64,000 nt of DNA from NCBI GenBank assembly GCA_902780405.1, contig CACZFI010000004.1, forward strand, positions 1 to 64,000, given 5' to 3'. The translations under genes were made by a program, and so were the position numbers. This DNA comes from an uncultured Lachnospiraceae bacterium. Its GTDB lineage: Bacteria; Bacillota; Clostridia; Lachnospirales; Lachnospiraceae. Below, piece by piece: positions 51,183-59,140 of the stretch; position 1 is the stretch's first letter, and each line of letters starts with the position of its first letter. The notes under the pieces are model-generated. The model made no database searches. It was not told the origin of the DNA and saw nothing but the letters and a program-made list of their open reading frames with translations.

Positions 51183-52550
51183 TCACTGGTCGGTTCCGCG
51201 AAGCGTGATCACCGGTGAACCCTTACCGTTGATATAATCACCTGTAATGGTAACGGTTCCGATGTTCTCGTCCCGGGGGATCTCATACATGATGTCAAGC
51301 ATAAACTTCTCGATAATGGCCCGAAGCGCTCTTGCGCCCGTATCTTTCTCCATCGCCTTATCCGCGATTGCCTCGTATGCCGAATCATCGAACAAGAGAT
51401 TCACCTCATCGAGTGCAAGCAGCTTGGCGTACTGTTTTAAGATGGCATTCTTCGGCTCTTTCAGGATACGGATATACATATCACGGTCGAGAGCTTCCAG
51501 TGCAAATACCATCGGAAGACGTCCGAGAAACTCGGGGATCATGCCGAATTCACGCAGATCTTCCGTGGTAACCTCTTTAAAGAGGTTCTTTTCTTTATCG
51601 TACTTATCCTTAAGATCTGCCGCAAAGCCCATGGAGGACTGTTTATTCAGTCTGCGTTTGATGATATCATCCAAATCCGGGAATGCGCCGCCGCAGATAA
51701 AGAGGATGTTCTTGGTGTTCATGGTGACCATCGGTGTCATGGCATTTTTGCTTCCGGCACCCACCGGCACTTCCACATCAGCGCCTTCAATAATCTTGAG
51801 AAGCCCCTGCTGAACGGACTCTCCGCTCACATCCCTGCTTCTGGTTTCCTTCTTCTTCGCAATCTTGTCAATCTCATCAATAAAGATGATGCCCTGTTCC
51901 GCCTTCTCTACGTCGTTGCCCGCAACCGCAAGGAGTTTGGACAACACGCTTTCCACGTCGTCACCGATGTAGCCCGCCTCAGTCAGCGTGGTCGCATCCG
52001 TGATCGCAAGAGGGACGTTCAGAAGCTTTGCGATGGTTTTTACCAGATATGTCTTACCGCAGCCCGTAGGACCGAGCATCAGCATATTGGTCTTCTCGAT
52101 CTCGATATCATCCACCGTGTCCGTAAGCACACGCTTATAGTGATTGTAGACCGCCACGGAGATAACCTTCTTCGCATACTCCTGTCCCACCACATACTCA
52201 TCCAGCATAGCCTTGATCTTGTGCGGCGCCGGAATATCCTTGAGCGTGGGCATGGGTTTTTCTTCTTCCTTCTTTTCGTGTTTTTTCTTCTTCACCTTCT
52301 GGGACTTCGGGATATCATCAAAAGGCATGAACTGCGACATGTTGATGTTGGGCATCTTCGAAAGGTCCAAGAAATTCATGCTGCTGAAGGAATCGAAACT
52401 CTTCTGCATACAGTCCCGGCAAATGTGCATCCCACCCGGAAGCGCGATGAAGGGTCCGGCATCCTTCTCTGCGCGTCGGCAGAGATAGCAGTACTTCTCG
52501 TACTCTTCATCCTTGTTGTCGTTGTTATCTGAATGATTGTTATCAGGCAT
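51183..52550 (-). CDS. clpX: ClpX-type AAA+ unfoldase, divergent form
   Basis: 455 aa from the ATG at 52550 (AAGGAG site). An Asn/Asp-rich head, a four-Cys zinc finger (C21, C24, C44, C47), a Lys/Glu-rich linker (about 85-105) not seen in ordinary ClpX, then the AAA+ core with GPTGCGKT and IIFIDEIDKIA. The ClpP-docking loop has MGF (307-309) in place of the usual IGF or LGF. No clpP or tig gene is adjacent. It may be a second ClpX paralogue, or the genome's only one. Confidence 0.92.
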   Translation of the reverse strand: MPDNNHSDNNDNKDEEYEKYCYLCRRAEKDAGPFIALPGGMHICRDCMQKSFDSFSSMNFLDLSKMPNINMSQFMPFDDIPKSQKVKKKKHEKKEEEKPMPTLKDIPAPHKIKAMLDEYVVGQEYAKKVISVAVYNHYKRVLTDTVDDIEIEKTNMLMLGPTGCGKTYLVKTIAKLLNVPLAITDATTLTEAGYIGDDVESVLSKLLAVAGNDVEKAEQGIIFIDEIDKIAKKKETRSRDVSGESVQQGLLKIIEGADVEVPVGAGSKNAMTPMVTMNTKNILFICGGAFPDLDDIIKRRLNKQSSMGFAADLKDKYDKEKNLFKEVTTEDLREFGMIPEFLGRLPMVFALEALDRDMYIRILKEPKNAILKQYAKLLALDEVNLLFDDSAYEAIADKAMEKDTGARALRAIIEKFMLDIMYEIPRDENIGTVTITGDYINGKGSPVITLRGTDQ

Positions 52551-52617
52551 AGATTTACTCCTTATCAAAACAAGTCAATACAGACTCAGTATAACACCTT
52601 TTGAGGAAATGCGCACC

Positions 52618-52646
52618 TTGATTTTAGGCGGATAAGGTCTTATACT
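52618..52646 (+). promoter_or_regulatory. Promoter of the glycerophosphodiesterase-proC unit
   Basis: TTGATT (52618-52623), 17-bp spacer, TATACT (52641-52646). Start near 52653, so the ATG at 52652 cannot be the translation start. Confidence 0.75.
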
Positions 52647-52672
52647 ATCCTATGGAAGAAAGGAGACCGAAG

Positions 52673-53359
52673 ATGTCACCTGCAGTCATTGCACACAGAG
52701 GCGCAAAAGCGCTTGCCGAACACGAAAATTCCACCGAAGCTTTTGAGATAGCGATAGAGCTCGGTGTTCCGTACGCCGAATTTGACGTTCGTTCTACGTC
52801 GGACGGCTGCATCGTGTGCTATCACGATCCGGATGTGGCGGGAACAAAGCTTTCCGATCTCACCTACAACGAAGCCGAACGCCTTGCCGGATATCACATT
52901 CCTCTTTTTTCCGAAGTCCTCGAGCTCTGCAAAGGACGCATCCGGTTGGATATCGAATTAAAAGAAACCGGATATGAGAAGGAAATCGTCCGCATCCTGC
53001 ACGAACATCTTTCCTACGATGAGTATCAGGTCAAGTCATTTCTGGATACAGCCGTGCTTCGCATAAAGCGGCTTGATCCCGGGATCACTGCGGGACTTCT
53101 GCTCGGTATGAAGGAAGCGGATAAAAGAAGACGTTTCAACGAATACTTCCCGGGGCGCAGATTAAAGATGCTCGGCGCCGATTTTGTATCGCCCCATCAC
53201 AAATTAGTCACTCCCGGTTTTCTTCTGCGCATGAAGCTTTCCAAAAAGAAGATTTATGTGTGGACCATCAATGACGAAAAACTGCTTCGCAGATTTATGC
53301 ATAAGCCGGTCGACGGTGTGATCACCGATCACCCTGACAAGGCACTCGAGTATATTTAA
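52673..53359 (+). CDS. Glycerophosphodiester phosphodiesterase
   Basis: 228 aa. Cytoplasmic GDPD-type TIM barrel releasing glycerol-3-phosphate from deacylated phospholipids. Motifs: AHRGAKALAEHENS (His and Glu of the active site), EFDVRSTSDG and YHDPD, then LDIELKE. The ATG at 52673 is preferred since AAAGGAG lies 7 bases before it. It is followed by proC after 17 bases. Confidence 0.93.
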   Translation: MSPAVIAHRGAKALAEHENSTEAFEIAIELGVPYAEFDVRSTSDGCIVCYHDPDVAGTKLSDLTYNEAERLAGYHIPLFSEVLELCKGRIRLDIELKETGYEKEIVRILHEHLSYDEYQVKSFLDTAVLRIKRLDPGITAGLLLGMKEADKRRRFNEYFPGRRLKMLGADFVSPHHKLVTPGFLLRMKLSKKKIYVWTINDEKLLRRFMHKPVDGVITDHPDKALEYI

Positions 53360-53376
53360 ACAGGAGGATACATTTC

Positions 53377-54177
53377 ATGAAGTACAAAGTAGGTTTTATC
53401 GGATGCGGTAATATGGCATCCGCCATCATCGGAGGCATCAAGGAGCACACGGACATCGACGCTAAAAGCATCATTGCATCCGACGCAAGTTCTAACGCAT
53501 TAGACAAATCTGCATCCGCTCTCGGTATTCATACAACAAGTGACAACCTGACGGTTGCCAGGGAATCGGAAATCGTCTTCCTTTCCGTGAAGCCGCAGTT
53601 TTACGAAGCGGTCACAAGTGAGATCAAAGACACACTCACTCGCGATCAGATCGTGATCACCATCGCACCCGGCAAGACACTCGACTGGCTTTCCGAACAT
53701 CTCTCGCCCGAATTAAAGATCGTTCGTACCATGCCCAACACGCCGGCACTTGTCGGTGAAGGCATCACAGGCGTGTGTCGAAACGCCAATGTAACCGACG
53801 ATGATTACAGCCGTGTACTTCGTATTTTAAGCAGTTTCGGTCTGGCAGAAGATATCCCCGAGCGTCTGATGGACGTCGTGGTTTCCGTAAGCGGAAGTTC
53901 ACCCGCCTACGTCTTCATGTTCATCGAAGCGATGGCAGATGCCGCTGTTGCCGACGGCATGCCGAGAGACAAGGCTTATCGTTTTGCGGCACAGGCTGTA
54001 TACGGAAGCGCCAAGATGGTATTGGAGACCGGAAAGCACCCTGCAGAATTAAAGGACATGGTTTGTTCTCCCGCAGGAACCACCATCGAAGCAGTTCGCG
54101 TGCTTGAAGAAAAAGGCATGCGCAGCGCAGTGTTCGAAGCCATGAAAGCCTGCACGGAAAAATCACGCAGCCTGTAA
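53377..54177 (+). CDS. proC: Pyrroline-5-carboxylate reductase
   Basis: 266 aa. Last step of proline synthesis. The NAD(P)-binding start is VGFIGCGNMASAIIGG and the C-terminal signature is SPAGTTIEAVRVLEEKGMRSA. The ribosome site is AGGAGG. It probably shares a transcript with the phosphodiesterase gene and ends at a strong terminator. Confidence 0.97.
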   Translation: MKYKVGFIGCGNMASAIIGGIKEHTDIDAKSIIASDASSNALDKSASALGIHTTSDNLTVARESEIVFLSVKPQFYEAVTSEIKDTLTRDQIVITIAPGKTLDWLSEHLSPELKIVRTMPNTPALVGEGITGVCRNANVTDDDYSRVLRILSSFGLAEDIPERLMDVVVSVSGSSPAYVFMFIEAMADAAVADGMPRDKAYRFAAQAVYGSAKMVLETGKHPAELKDMVCSPAGTTIEAVRVLEEKGMRSAVFEAMKACTEKSRSL

Positions 54178-54182
54178 AGCAT

Positions 54183-54218
54183 AAAAAAGAACGCGTCCCG
54201 AGGGACGCGTTCTTTTTT
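54183..54218. terminator. Bidirectional terminator
   Basis: Perfect AAAAAAGAACGCGTCCC / GGGACGCGTTCTTTTTT stem with a 3-base loop, between convergent proC and the repeat-protein gene. Confidence 0.95.
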
Positions 54219-54225
54219 GACTGTA

Positions 54226-54723
54226 TTATAAAGAGAAAGAACCTTCCTCACCGTCAGCGGTAAAGTAAACCATACCGGTCTCGGGCTGATAGTATACGTT
54301 CAACTCTTTGATTGTCTTCTTGCCGCTTGCCTGGGTAGCCTTTGCTACGATGTCAGATGTGATAACCTGACCGCCTGCGTACTCAATAACAACCTTTGCC
54401 TCAGACTTAGCTGCTGCAGTCTTCTTAGCGGGAGCTGCCTTCTTAGCAGGTGCTGCTGCCTTCTTAGCGGGAGCTGCTGCCTTCTTGGCGGGAGCTGCTG
54501 CCTTCTTAGCGGGAGCTGCTGCCTTCTTAGCGGGAGCTGCTGCCTTCTTAGCGGGAGCTGCTGCCTTCTTAGCGGGAGCTGCTGCCTTCTTGGCGGGAGC
54601 TGCTGCCTTCTTAGCAGGTGCCTCTGCCTTCTTAGCTGCCTCTGTAGCTGTAGCCTTGGTCTCAACCTTCTTTGCTTCTACCTTAGCCATGGTAGACTCA
54701 ACTGTTGCTTTCTTTACTGCCAT
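54226..54723 (-). CDS. Lys/Ala-repeat protein with DUF6465-like C-terminal domain
   Basis: 165 aa from the ATG at 54723 (AGGAGG). A basic N-terminal part carries ten PAKK units spaced by Ala, mostly the heptad PAKKAAA, like the tails of histone H1 or bacterial nucleoid proteins. The last 60 residues form a compact domain (VVIEYAGGQVITSDIVAKA...MVYFTADGEEG) that I recognise as DUF6465-like. Binding to DNA, RNA or polyphosphate through the tail is possible but inferred. It has its own promoter and terminator. The codon choice is very regular, suggesting high expression. Confidence 0.85.
   Translation of the reverse strand: MAVKKATVESTMAKVEAKKVETKATATEAAKKAEAPAKKAAAPAKKAAAPAKKAAAPAKKAAAPAKKAAAPAKKAAAPAKKAAAPAKKAAAPAKKAAPAKKTAAAKSEAKVVIEYAGGQVITSDIVAKATQASGKKTIKELNVYYQPETGMVYFTADGEEGSFSL
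54421..54636 (-). repeat. 21-bp tandem repeat encoding PAKKAAA
   Basis: About ten copies of a 21-bp unit read on the minus strand (consensus PAKKAAA), with near-identical DNA and only GGC/AGC and CAGGT/CGGGA variants. Copy number is prone to slippage. Confidence 0.9.
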
Positions 54724-54786
54724 TTGTTTTTCCTCCTGATTTGATTTTGTCACATCAATGATGTCTCGTTTCTTAAGCTATGCACG

Positions 54787-54815
54787 ATAATATACTTTTT
54801 TTCTTTTGTTTGCAA
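54787..54815 (-). promoter_or_regulatory. Promoter of the repeat-protein gene
   Basis: Minus strand: TTGCAA (54815-54810), 17-bp A-rich spacer, TATTAT (54792-54787). Confidence 0.78.
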
Positions 54816-54892
54816 GAGCTTTTTGGTTTTTTCTAAGTATTGAACAATCGAAAATAATCAAAAAAGAAAAACTGATACATTTTGCACAAAAG

Positions 54893-54924
54893 AAAAAAAC
54901 TGACTACTTGAGTAGTCAGTTTTT
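54893..54924 (-). terminator. Terminator of the rubrerythrin-regulator unit
   Basis: AAAAACTGACTACT / AGTAGTCAGTTTTT stem with a 2-4 base loop. The TGA of the regulator gene (54916-54918) is within the stem. Confidence 0.9.
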
Positions 54925-55353
54925 GTCTAATCCGTTCAACAATTTATAGAGAAGTCTGTACATTTCACCCGCTTCTTCTTCGGTCAGATTCACGTAACAG
55001 GACATCTCTCCCGGCACCGACAGAGCCAGATCCCTCAGTGCTTTTCCTTCATTCGTGATGGAAATGGACAGGTTGCGTTCGTCATTCGTACTGCGTTCAC
55101 GCGATACATATCCCTTCTTCTCGAGTTTCTTTAACACAGGTGTCAGGGTACCGGAATCGAGATAGAGATGCTCACCCAGCTCTTTGACATTGAGACTCTG
55201 ACGATCCCACAGTACCATCATAACGAGGTACTGTGTGTATGTCAGATCAAGTTCGTCGAGCATCGGTTTGTACTTTCTCGATACCTCCTTCGCACATGCG
55301 TAAAGAGGAAAGCATAATTGGTTTTCCAGTTTGAGGCAATCATACTTATTCAT
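54916..55353 (-). CDS. MarR-family regulator, OhrR-like
   Basis: 145 aa. Winged-helix repressor of the OhrR group: LENQLCFPLYACAKE places Cys14 where the peroxide-sensing Cys15 of B. subtilis OhrR lies, then LDLTYTQYLVMMVLW and the LYLDSGTLTPVLKKLEKKGY recognition region. It should release DNA when this Cys is oxidised by organic peroxide. It is cotranscribed with the rubrerythrin gene 18 bases upstream; no ohr gene is nearby, so rubrerythrin itself may be the target. Confidence 0.92.
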   Translation of the reverse strand: MNKYDCLKLENQLCFPLYACAKEVSRKYKPMLDELDLTYTQYLVMMVLWDRQSLNVKELGEHLYLDSGTLTPVLKKLEKKGYVSRERSTNDERNLSISITNEGKALRDLALSVPGEMSCYVNLTEEEAGEMYRLLYKLLNGLDKN

Positions 55354-55371
55354 AACCGTGCATTCAACCTC

Positions 55372-55911
55372 TTATGAGAAATATCTCTTGTATAATCCCT
55401 CAAATGCCTTTCCGTGTCTTGCCTCGTCACGTGCCATCTCGTGTACGGTGTCATGGATCGCATCCAGGTTCTGCTCTTTCGCGCGCTTTGCAAGATCGGT
55501 CTTGCCTGCGGTTGCTCCGTTCTCTGCAGCAATGCGAAGTTCCAGATTCTTCTTCGTGCTGTCTGTCACAACCTCACCCAAAAGTTCTGCGAATTTTGCC
55601 GCATGCTCAGCTTCCTCGAACGCTGCCTTTTCATAATAAAGACCAACCTCGGGATAGCCCTCGCGAAATGCAACTCTTGCCATTGCGAGATACATGCCGA
55701 CTTCGGAACACTCGCCTTCGAAATTGCTGCGAAGATCTGCAAGGATGTCCTCACTCACACCTTTGGCAACACCTACAACGTGCTCTGCAGCCCATGTAAG
55801 GTCTCCCTCCTGCTTTTTGAACTTCTCCTTGGGAGCCTTGCATACGGGACATGCCTCGGGCGGCTCATCTCCCTCGTGAACATAACCACATACAGAACAT
55901 ACATAAGACAT
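55372..55911 (-). CDS. Rubrerythrin with N-terminal rubredoxin domain (reverse type)
   Basis: 179 aa. The order is reversed compared with classical rubrerythrin: a rubredoxin-like iron site first ([22 protein letters not shown] in part: CSVCG and CPVCK), then a ferritin-like di-iron domain with [17 protein letters not shown] and DEARHG. Reverse rubrerythrins reduce peroxide and oxygen in Clostridia. The ATG follows AGGAGGG, and an OhrR-like regulator gene comes next. Confidence 0.94.
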   Translation of the reverse strand: MSYVCSVCGYVHEGDEPPEACPVCKAPKEKFKKQEGDLTWAAEHVVGVAKGVSEDILADLRSNFEGECSEVGMYLAMARVAFREGYPEVGLYYEKAAFEEAEHAAKFAELLGEVVTDSTKKNLELRIAAENGATAGKTDLAKRAKEQNLDAIHDTVHEMARDEARHGKAFEGLYKRYFS

Positions 55912-55964
55912 AATCGTAACCCTCCTGTTTTAAAAAAAATTTATAACGTCTTCTGCATCAAAGC

Positions 55965-57341
55965 CTAGCCGATCTTCGGCAACTGACTGATTGATTTTTG
56001 AAGATCATCATCTGTCGGAATGTAGTCGCTCATATCACCATCGTTATACTTCTGGTAAGCAACCATATCAAAGTAACCTGTGCCCGTAAGGCCGAAGACA
56101 ATATTCTTTGCTTCGCCTGTCTCCCTACACTTGACGGCCTCATCGATCGCAACCTTGATCGCATGTGAGGACTCGGGGGCGGGAAGGATTCCTTCGACTC
56201 TTGCAAATGTTTCGGCAGCCTTAAAGACCTCCGTCTGCTCCACGCTTCTCGCGGAAAGAATACCCTGATCGTAAAGCTCGGATACAACGCTGCTCATACC
56301 ATGGTAGCGAAGTCCGCCCGCATGGTTCGGTGACGGCATGAAGCCGCTGCCGAGTGTGTACATCTTCGCAAGAGGACATACCTTTCCGGTATCGCAGAAG
56401 TCATATGCGTATACACCTCTTGTAAGGCTCGGGCAGGATGCGGGCTCAACCGCAATGATCTCATAGTTGTTCTCGCCGCGAAGGATCTCTCCCGCAAAGG
56501 GTGAGATCAGACCGCCCAGATTGGAACCGCCGCCTGCGCAGCCGATGATCATATCCGCCTTGATGCCGTACTTGTCAAGTGCAGTCTTGGTCTCAAGTCC
56601 GATCACGGACTGATGCAGAAGTACCTGTGAGAGTACGGAACCGAGTACATAGCGATAGCCTTCCTGACTCACGGCTGCCTCGACCGCCTCAGAGATGGCA
56701 CAGCCGAGACTTCCGCCGGTGCCCGGGAACTCTGCATTGATCTTTCTTCCGACTTCCGTATTCATGGACGGCGAAGGTGTGACATTGGCGCCGTAGGTTC
56801 TCATCACCTCACGGCGGAAAGGCTTCTGCTCATAGGATACCTTCACCATATATACCTGACAGTCCAGATCGAAGTAGGAGCACGCCATGGAAAGCGCCGT
56901 ACCCCACTGACCGGCTCCGGTCTCCGTGGTCACACCCTTAAGTCCCTGCTTCTTTGCGTAGTACGCCTGGGCGATGGCAGAATTCAGTTTGTGACTTCCG
57001 GATGTGTTGTTACCTTCAAACTTGTAATAAATATGTGCCGGCGTATCGAGTTTCTTCTCGAGGCAGTAAGCACGCACCAGAGGTGCGGGTCTGTACATAC
57101 GATAGAAGTCTCTGATCTCCTGCGGTATATCGATGAATCTGGATGTATCATCCAATTCCTGCTCAGCAAGTTCCTTGCAGAAGATACCCGAAAGTTCATC
57201 TAAGGTAACCGGCTTTCCGGTACCGGGGTTTAAGATGGGTGCGGGTTTCTTCTTCATGTCTCCTCTTACATTATACCACTGCTTCGGCATCTCCGATTCT
57301 TCAAGGTAGATCTTGTAAGGGATATTGGTTTCCTGTGACAT
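55965..57341 (-). CDS. TrpB2-type tryptophan synthase beta-like PLP enzyme
   Basis: 458 aa, longer than TrpB1 and matching the TrpB2 group. The PLP lysine is K118 in NNTSGSHKLN, the phosphate-binding loop is GCAGGGSNLGG, and RPAPLVRAY and ETGAGQWG are present. It condenses serine (or a related donor) with indole. No trpA or other trp genes adjoin it, so it may act as a stand-alone indole-salvage enzyme. ATG with AAGGAG. Confidence 0.93.
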   Translation of the reverse strand: MSQETNIPYKIYLEESEMPKQWYNVRGDMKKKPAPILNPGTGKPVTLDELSGIFCKELAEQELDDTSRFIDIPQEIRDFYRMYRPAPLVRAYCLEKKLDTPAHIYYKFEGNNTSGSHKLNSAIAQAYYAKKQGLKGVTTETGAGQWGTALSMACSYFDLDCQVYMVKVSYEQKPFRREVMRTYGANVTPSPSMNTEVGRKINAEFPGTGGSLGCAISEAVEAAVSQEGYRYVLGSVLSQVLLHQSVIGLETKTALDKYGIKADMIIGCAGGGSNLGGLISPFAGEILRGENNYEIIAVEPASCPSLTRGVYAYDFCDTGKVCPLAKMYTLGSGFMPSPNHAGGLRYHGMSSVVSELYDQGILSARSVEQTEVFKAAETFARVEGILPAPESSHAIKVAIDEAVKCRETGEAKNIVFGLTGTGYFDMVAYQKYNDGDMSDYIPTDDDLQKSISQLPKIG

Positions 57342-57365
57342 TATGTTCTCCTTCCGGTTTATATG

Positions 57366-57872
57366 TTATTGTTCCTCGGAGCCGGCGGGTCTTTCCGCAG
57401 GGCCTCCGGGAGTGATACCTGCTTTTCCCATCAAGAGTTTCAGGAAAAACGGCATCAGAATAAATATCAATACGTAGCCTACGATCAGGCTGATGATCAG
57501 TGACTTTAAGAGCATCGGCACAAAAGGGATCTGTGCGCCGTGCGCCGTAGCCTGCTTGTATGCGATCACCACCATGATCACCGTGATGATCGGTGTATAG
57601 ATCAGATCCGAGATCAGCGATTCAAGGAGCCTTGCCGGTATGCTTCCCGGGCGAAGTCCGGCCTTTCTGACCGCAGCATCTCCGACCTTCTTGATCGGAA
57701 CGATGAATCCGATGATCATACTGATCAGAAAGCTGACCAAAAAGCTGATCAGACAACCGACCACAGAGAATTTCTCTGCCTGAAGATTACCGACGATTGA
57801 AAGACAGAAGCTGAGCGACAGCCCCATCAACAGGCTCATCTGCAATCCGATTTTTTTCATAGTCTGTTCCAT
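57366..57872 (-). CDS. Four-helix membrane protein of unknown function
   Basis: 168 aa from the ATG at 57872, which has AGGGGG 7 bases upstream. About four hydrophobic segments, a basic loop (PIKKVGDAAVRKAG) and a Gly/Pro/Glu-rich tail. The layout resembles DUF2798-like proteins, but I am not sure of this. It precedes the TrpB2 gene by 24 bases, and the two may be cotranscribed. Confidence 0.72.
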   Translation of the reverse strand: MEQTMKKIGLQMSLLMGLSLSFCLSIVGNLQAEKFSVVGCLISFLVSFLISMIIGFIVPIKKVGDAAVRKAGLRPGSIPARLLESLISDLIYTPIITVIMVVIAYKQATAHGAQIPFVPMLLKSLIISLIVGYVLIFILMPFFLKLLMGKAGITPGGPAERPAGSEEQ

Positions 57873-57915
57873 AGCAATCCCCCTATTGCTCAATCTGTTA
57901 TATGCGTCCTGTTAT

Positions 57916-58944
57916 TTACAGGCACTTTAAGACCTCCGGCAGTACACTCGCCATGTGGTCATCGGTCAGACCGAAATCCATCTCCTTGTAGCTCCATGCC
58001 GCACGGCCGATAGAAAACTTGTTGAATGCTTCACTCGCGATCCGGTACCAGCCCAAAGTATCCTCGGCATCCACACGATCAATGACTCCGTGCTCTCCGC
58101 AGTAAAGAGGTACATTTCGTTCCTCTGCCAACTCCACCGCTTCTTTGAATGCATTCTCGAAGTAGGTCACATCCAATGTTGCGTCGGGATCGTACTTTGA
58201 GAAACCGATGGAAACCTGCGACAGCTGTTCCTTGGTATACTGCGTCATCTGACCGTAGGTATCCGTGATCTTCATGCGGAAGGAGGTGTCCATACCGGGG
58301 ATCCAGTAGGCTCCCTGATGCGTAAAGATCAGAGGCTCATAGAAGTGGAATGTATATACGATCCTTTCATCATCAGGCATGCGAAGATCGGGCAGTGCCT
58401 CGATGCAGTTATTGTGATAACCGCCGATGATGATATAAACATCCGGTGCAATGGCGCGAACACGTTTGATACACTCTCCCGCGATTTCATTCCAGATGTC
58501 ACAGTATTCCTTGTCCGTAACTTCATTCAGAAGTTCGAATGCCAGTCGGTCGCCGACGTTGCCATAGCGTTTGGCAAGTGCTTCCCAGAGTCTGTAGAAT
58601 CTGTCCTGGCACTCCTTGCTTGCGAAAAAGCTGTTGTTTTCCTCGCCCGCATCAAACGAGAATCCGTAAGTGGCATGCAGATCAAGGATCATGTTGAGTC
58701 CGTATCTGCCACACCACTCTACAGCGCGGTCGATGTACTTGTAGCCGTAATCCGTCGGTGTACCCTGATCATCTTCGAGCAGATTGTAGTCGATGGGCAC
58801 TCTTACGTGATCGAGCCCCCACGCGGCCACCTGCTTTACATCCTCTTCAGTAATGAATTTCTCATATCGCTCGATCGTGTGATCACACTGTGAAAGCCAT
58901 CCTCCGAAATTTACTCCGTGCTCATATCCCTTCCATCTTCTCAT
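57916..58944 (-). CDS. Cytoplasmic glycoside hydrolase family 5 enzyme
   Basis: 342 aa with no signal peptide. GH5 TIM barrel: HVRVPIDYNLL, ILDLHATYG, acid/base Glu141 in AFELLNE and nucleophile Glu284 in CGEHG. The N-terminal GVNFGGWLSQ fits exo- or oligosaccharide-acting GH5 members. Being cytoplasmic, it should cut imported short beta-glucans or mannan oligomers; the substrate is inferred. It follows a 50-aa gene and a chemoreceptor gene on the same strand. Confidence 0.92.
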   Translation of the reverse strand: MRRWKGYEHGVNFGGWLSQCDHTIERYEKFITEEDVKQVAAWGLDHVRVPIDYNLLEDDQGTPTDYGYKYIDRAVEWCGRYGLNMILDLHATYGFSFDAGEENNSFFASKECQDRFYRLWEALAKRYGNVGDRLAFELLNEVTDKEYCDIWNEIAGECIKRVRAIAPDVYIIIGGYHNNCIEALPDLRMPDDERIVYTFHFYEPLIFTHQGAYWIPGMDTSFRMKITDTYGQMTQYTKEQLSQVSIGFSKYDPDATLDVTYFENAFKEAVELAEERNVPLYCGEHGVIDRVDAEDTLGWYRIASEAFNKFSIGRAAWSYKEMDFGLTDDHMASVLPEVLKCL

Positions 58945-58963
58945 GTAGTGGTCCCTTTCAAAT

Positions 58964-59116
58964 CTAGTTTAATCTGACGTGTACTTCTTTCACCTTGTTC
59001 GGGTCAGCATTGATTGAGATACACTCTTCAATCTTCTCTTTCAGTATTTGCAGGTCAGCTTCCTTCAGCTCATCCTCCACTGACATATTGATGATGATCT
59101 GTTGATAATGTACCAT
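58964..59116 (-). CDS. Small conserved-context protein of 50 aa
   Basis: ATG at 59116 behind GGGAG with a 7-base spacing, open for 50 codons to a TAG. It starts MVHYQQIIINMSVEDELKEA, and the middle is a Lys/Glu helix (about 16-33) followed by a short strand-like end (KVKEVHVRLN). It contains one Cys. It fills the gap between the chemoreceptor and GH5 genes with spacings of 24 and 19 bases, so all three look like one transcript. No family is recognised. The beta-alpha-beta feel and small size recall tautomerase-like or small regulatory proteins, but this is only an impression. Confidence 0.72.
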   Translation of the reverse strand: MVHYQQIIINMSVEDELKEADLQILKEKIEECISINADPNKVKEVHVRLN

Positions 59117-59140
59117 AACACTTCTCCCTTTACGGAAAAT

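Noticed and set aside
54421-54636. Possible CRISPR array because of regular repeats
   Set aside because: Units are contiguous 21-bp coding repeats without unique spacers.
54485-54739. Open frame on the plus strand reading AAAFLAGA repeats, and another minus-strand frame of RRQQLPL repeats
   Set aside because: Both are other-frame shadows of the 21-bp PAKKAAA repeat; neither has a ribosome site and the basic frame has start, domain, promoter and terminator.
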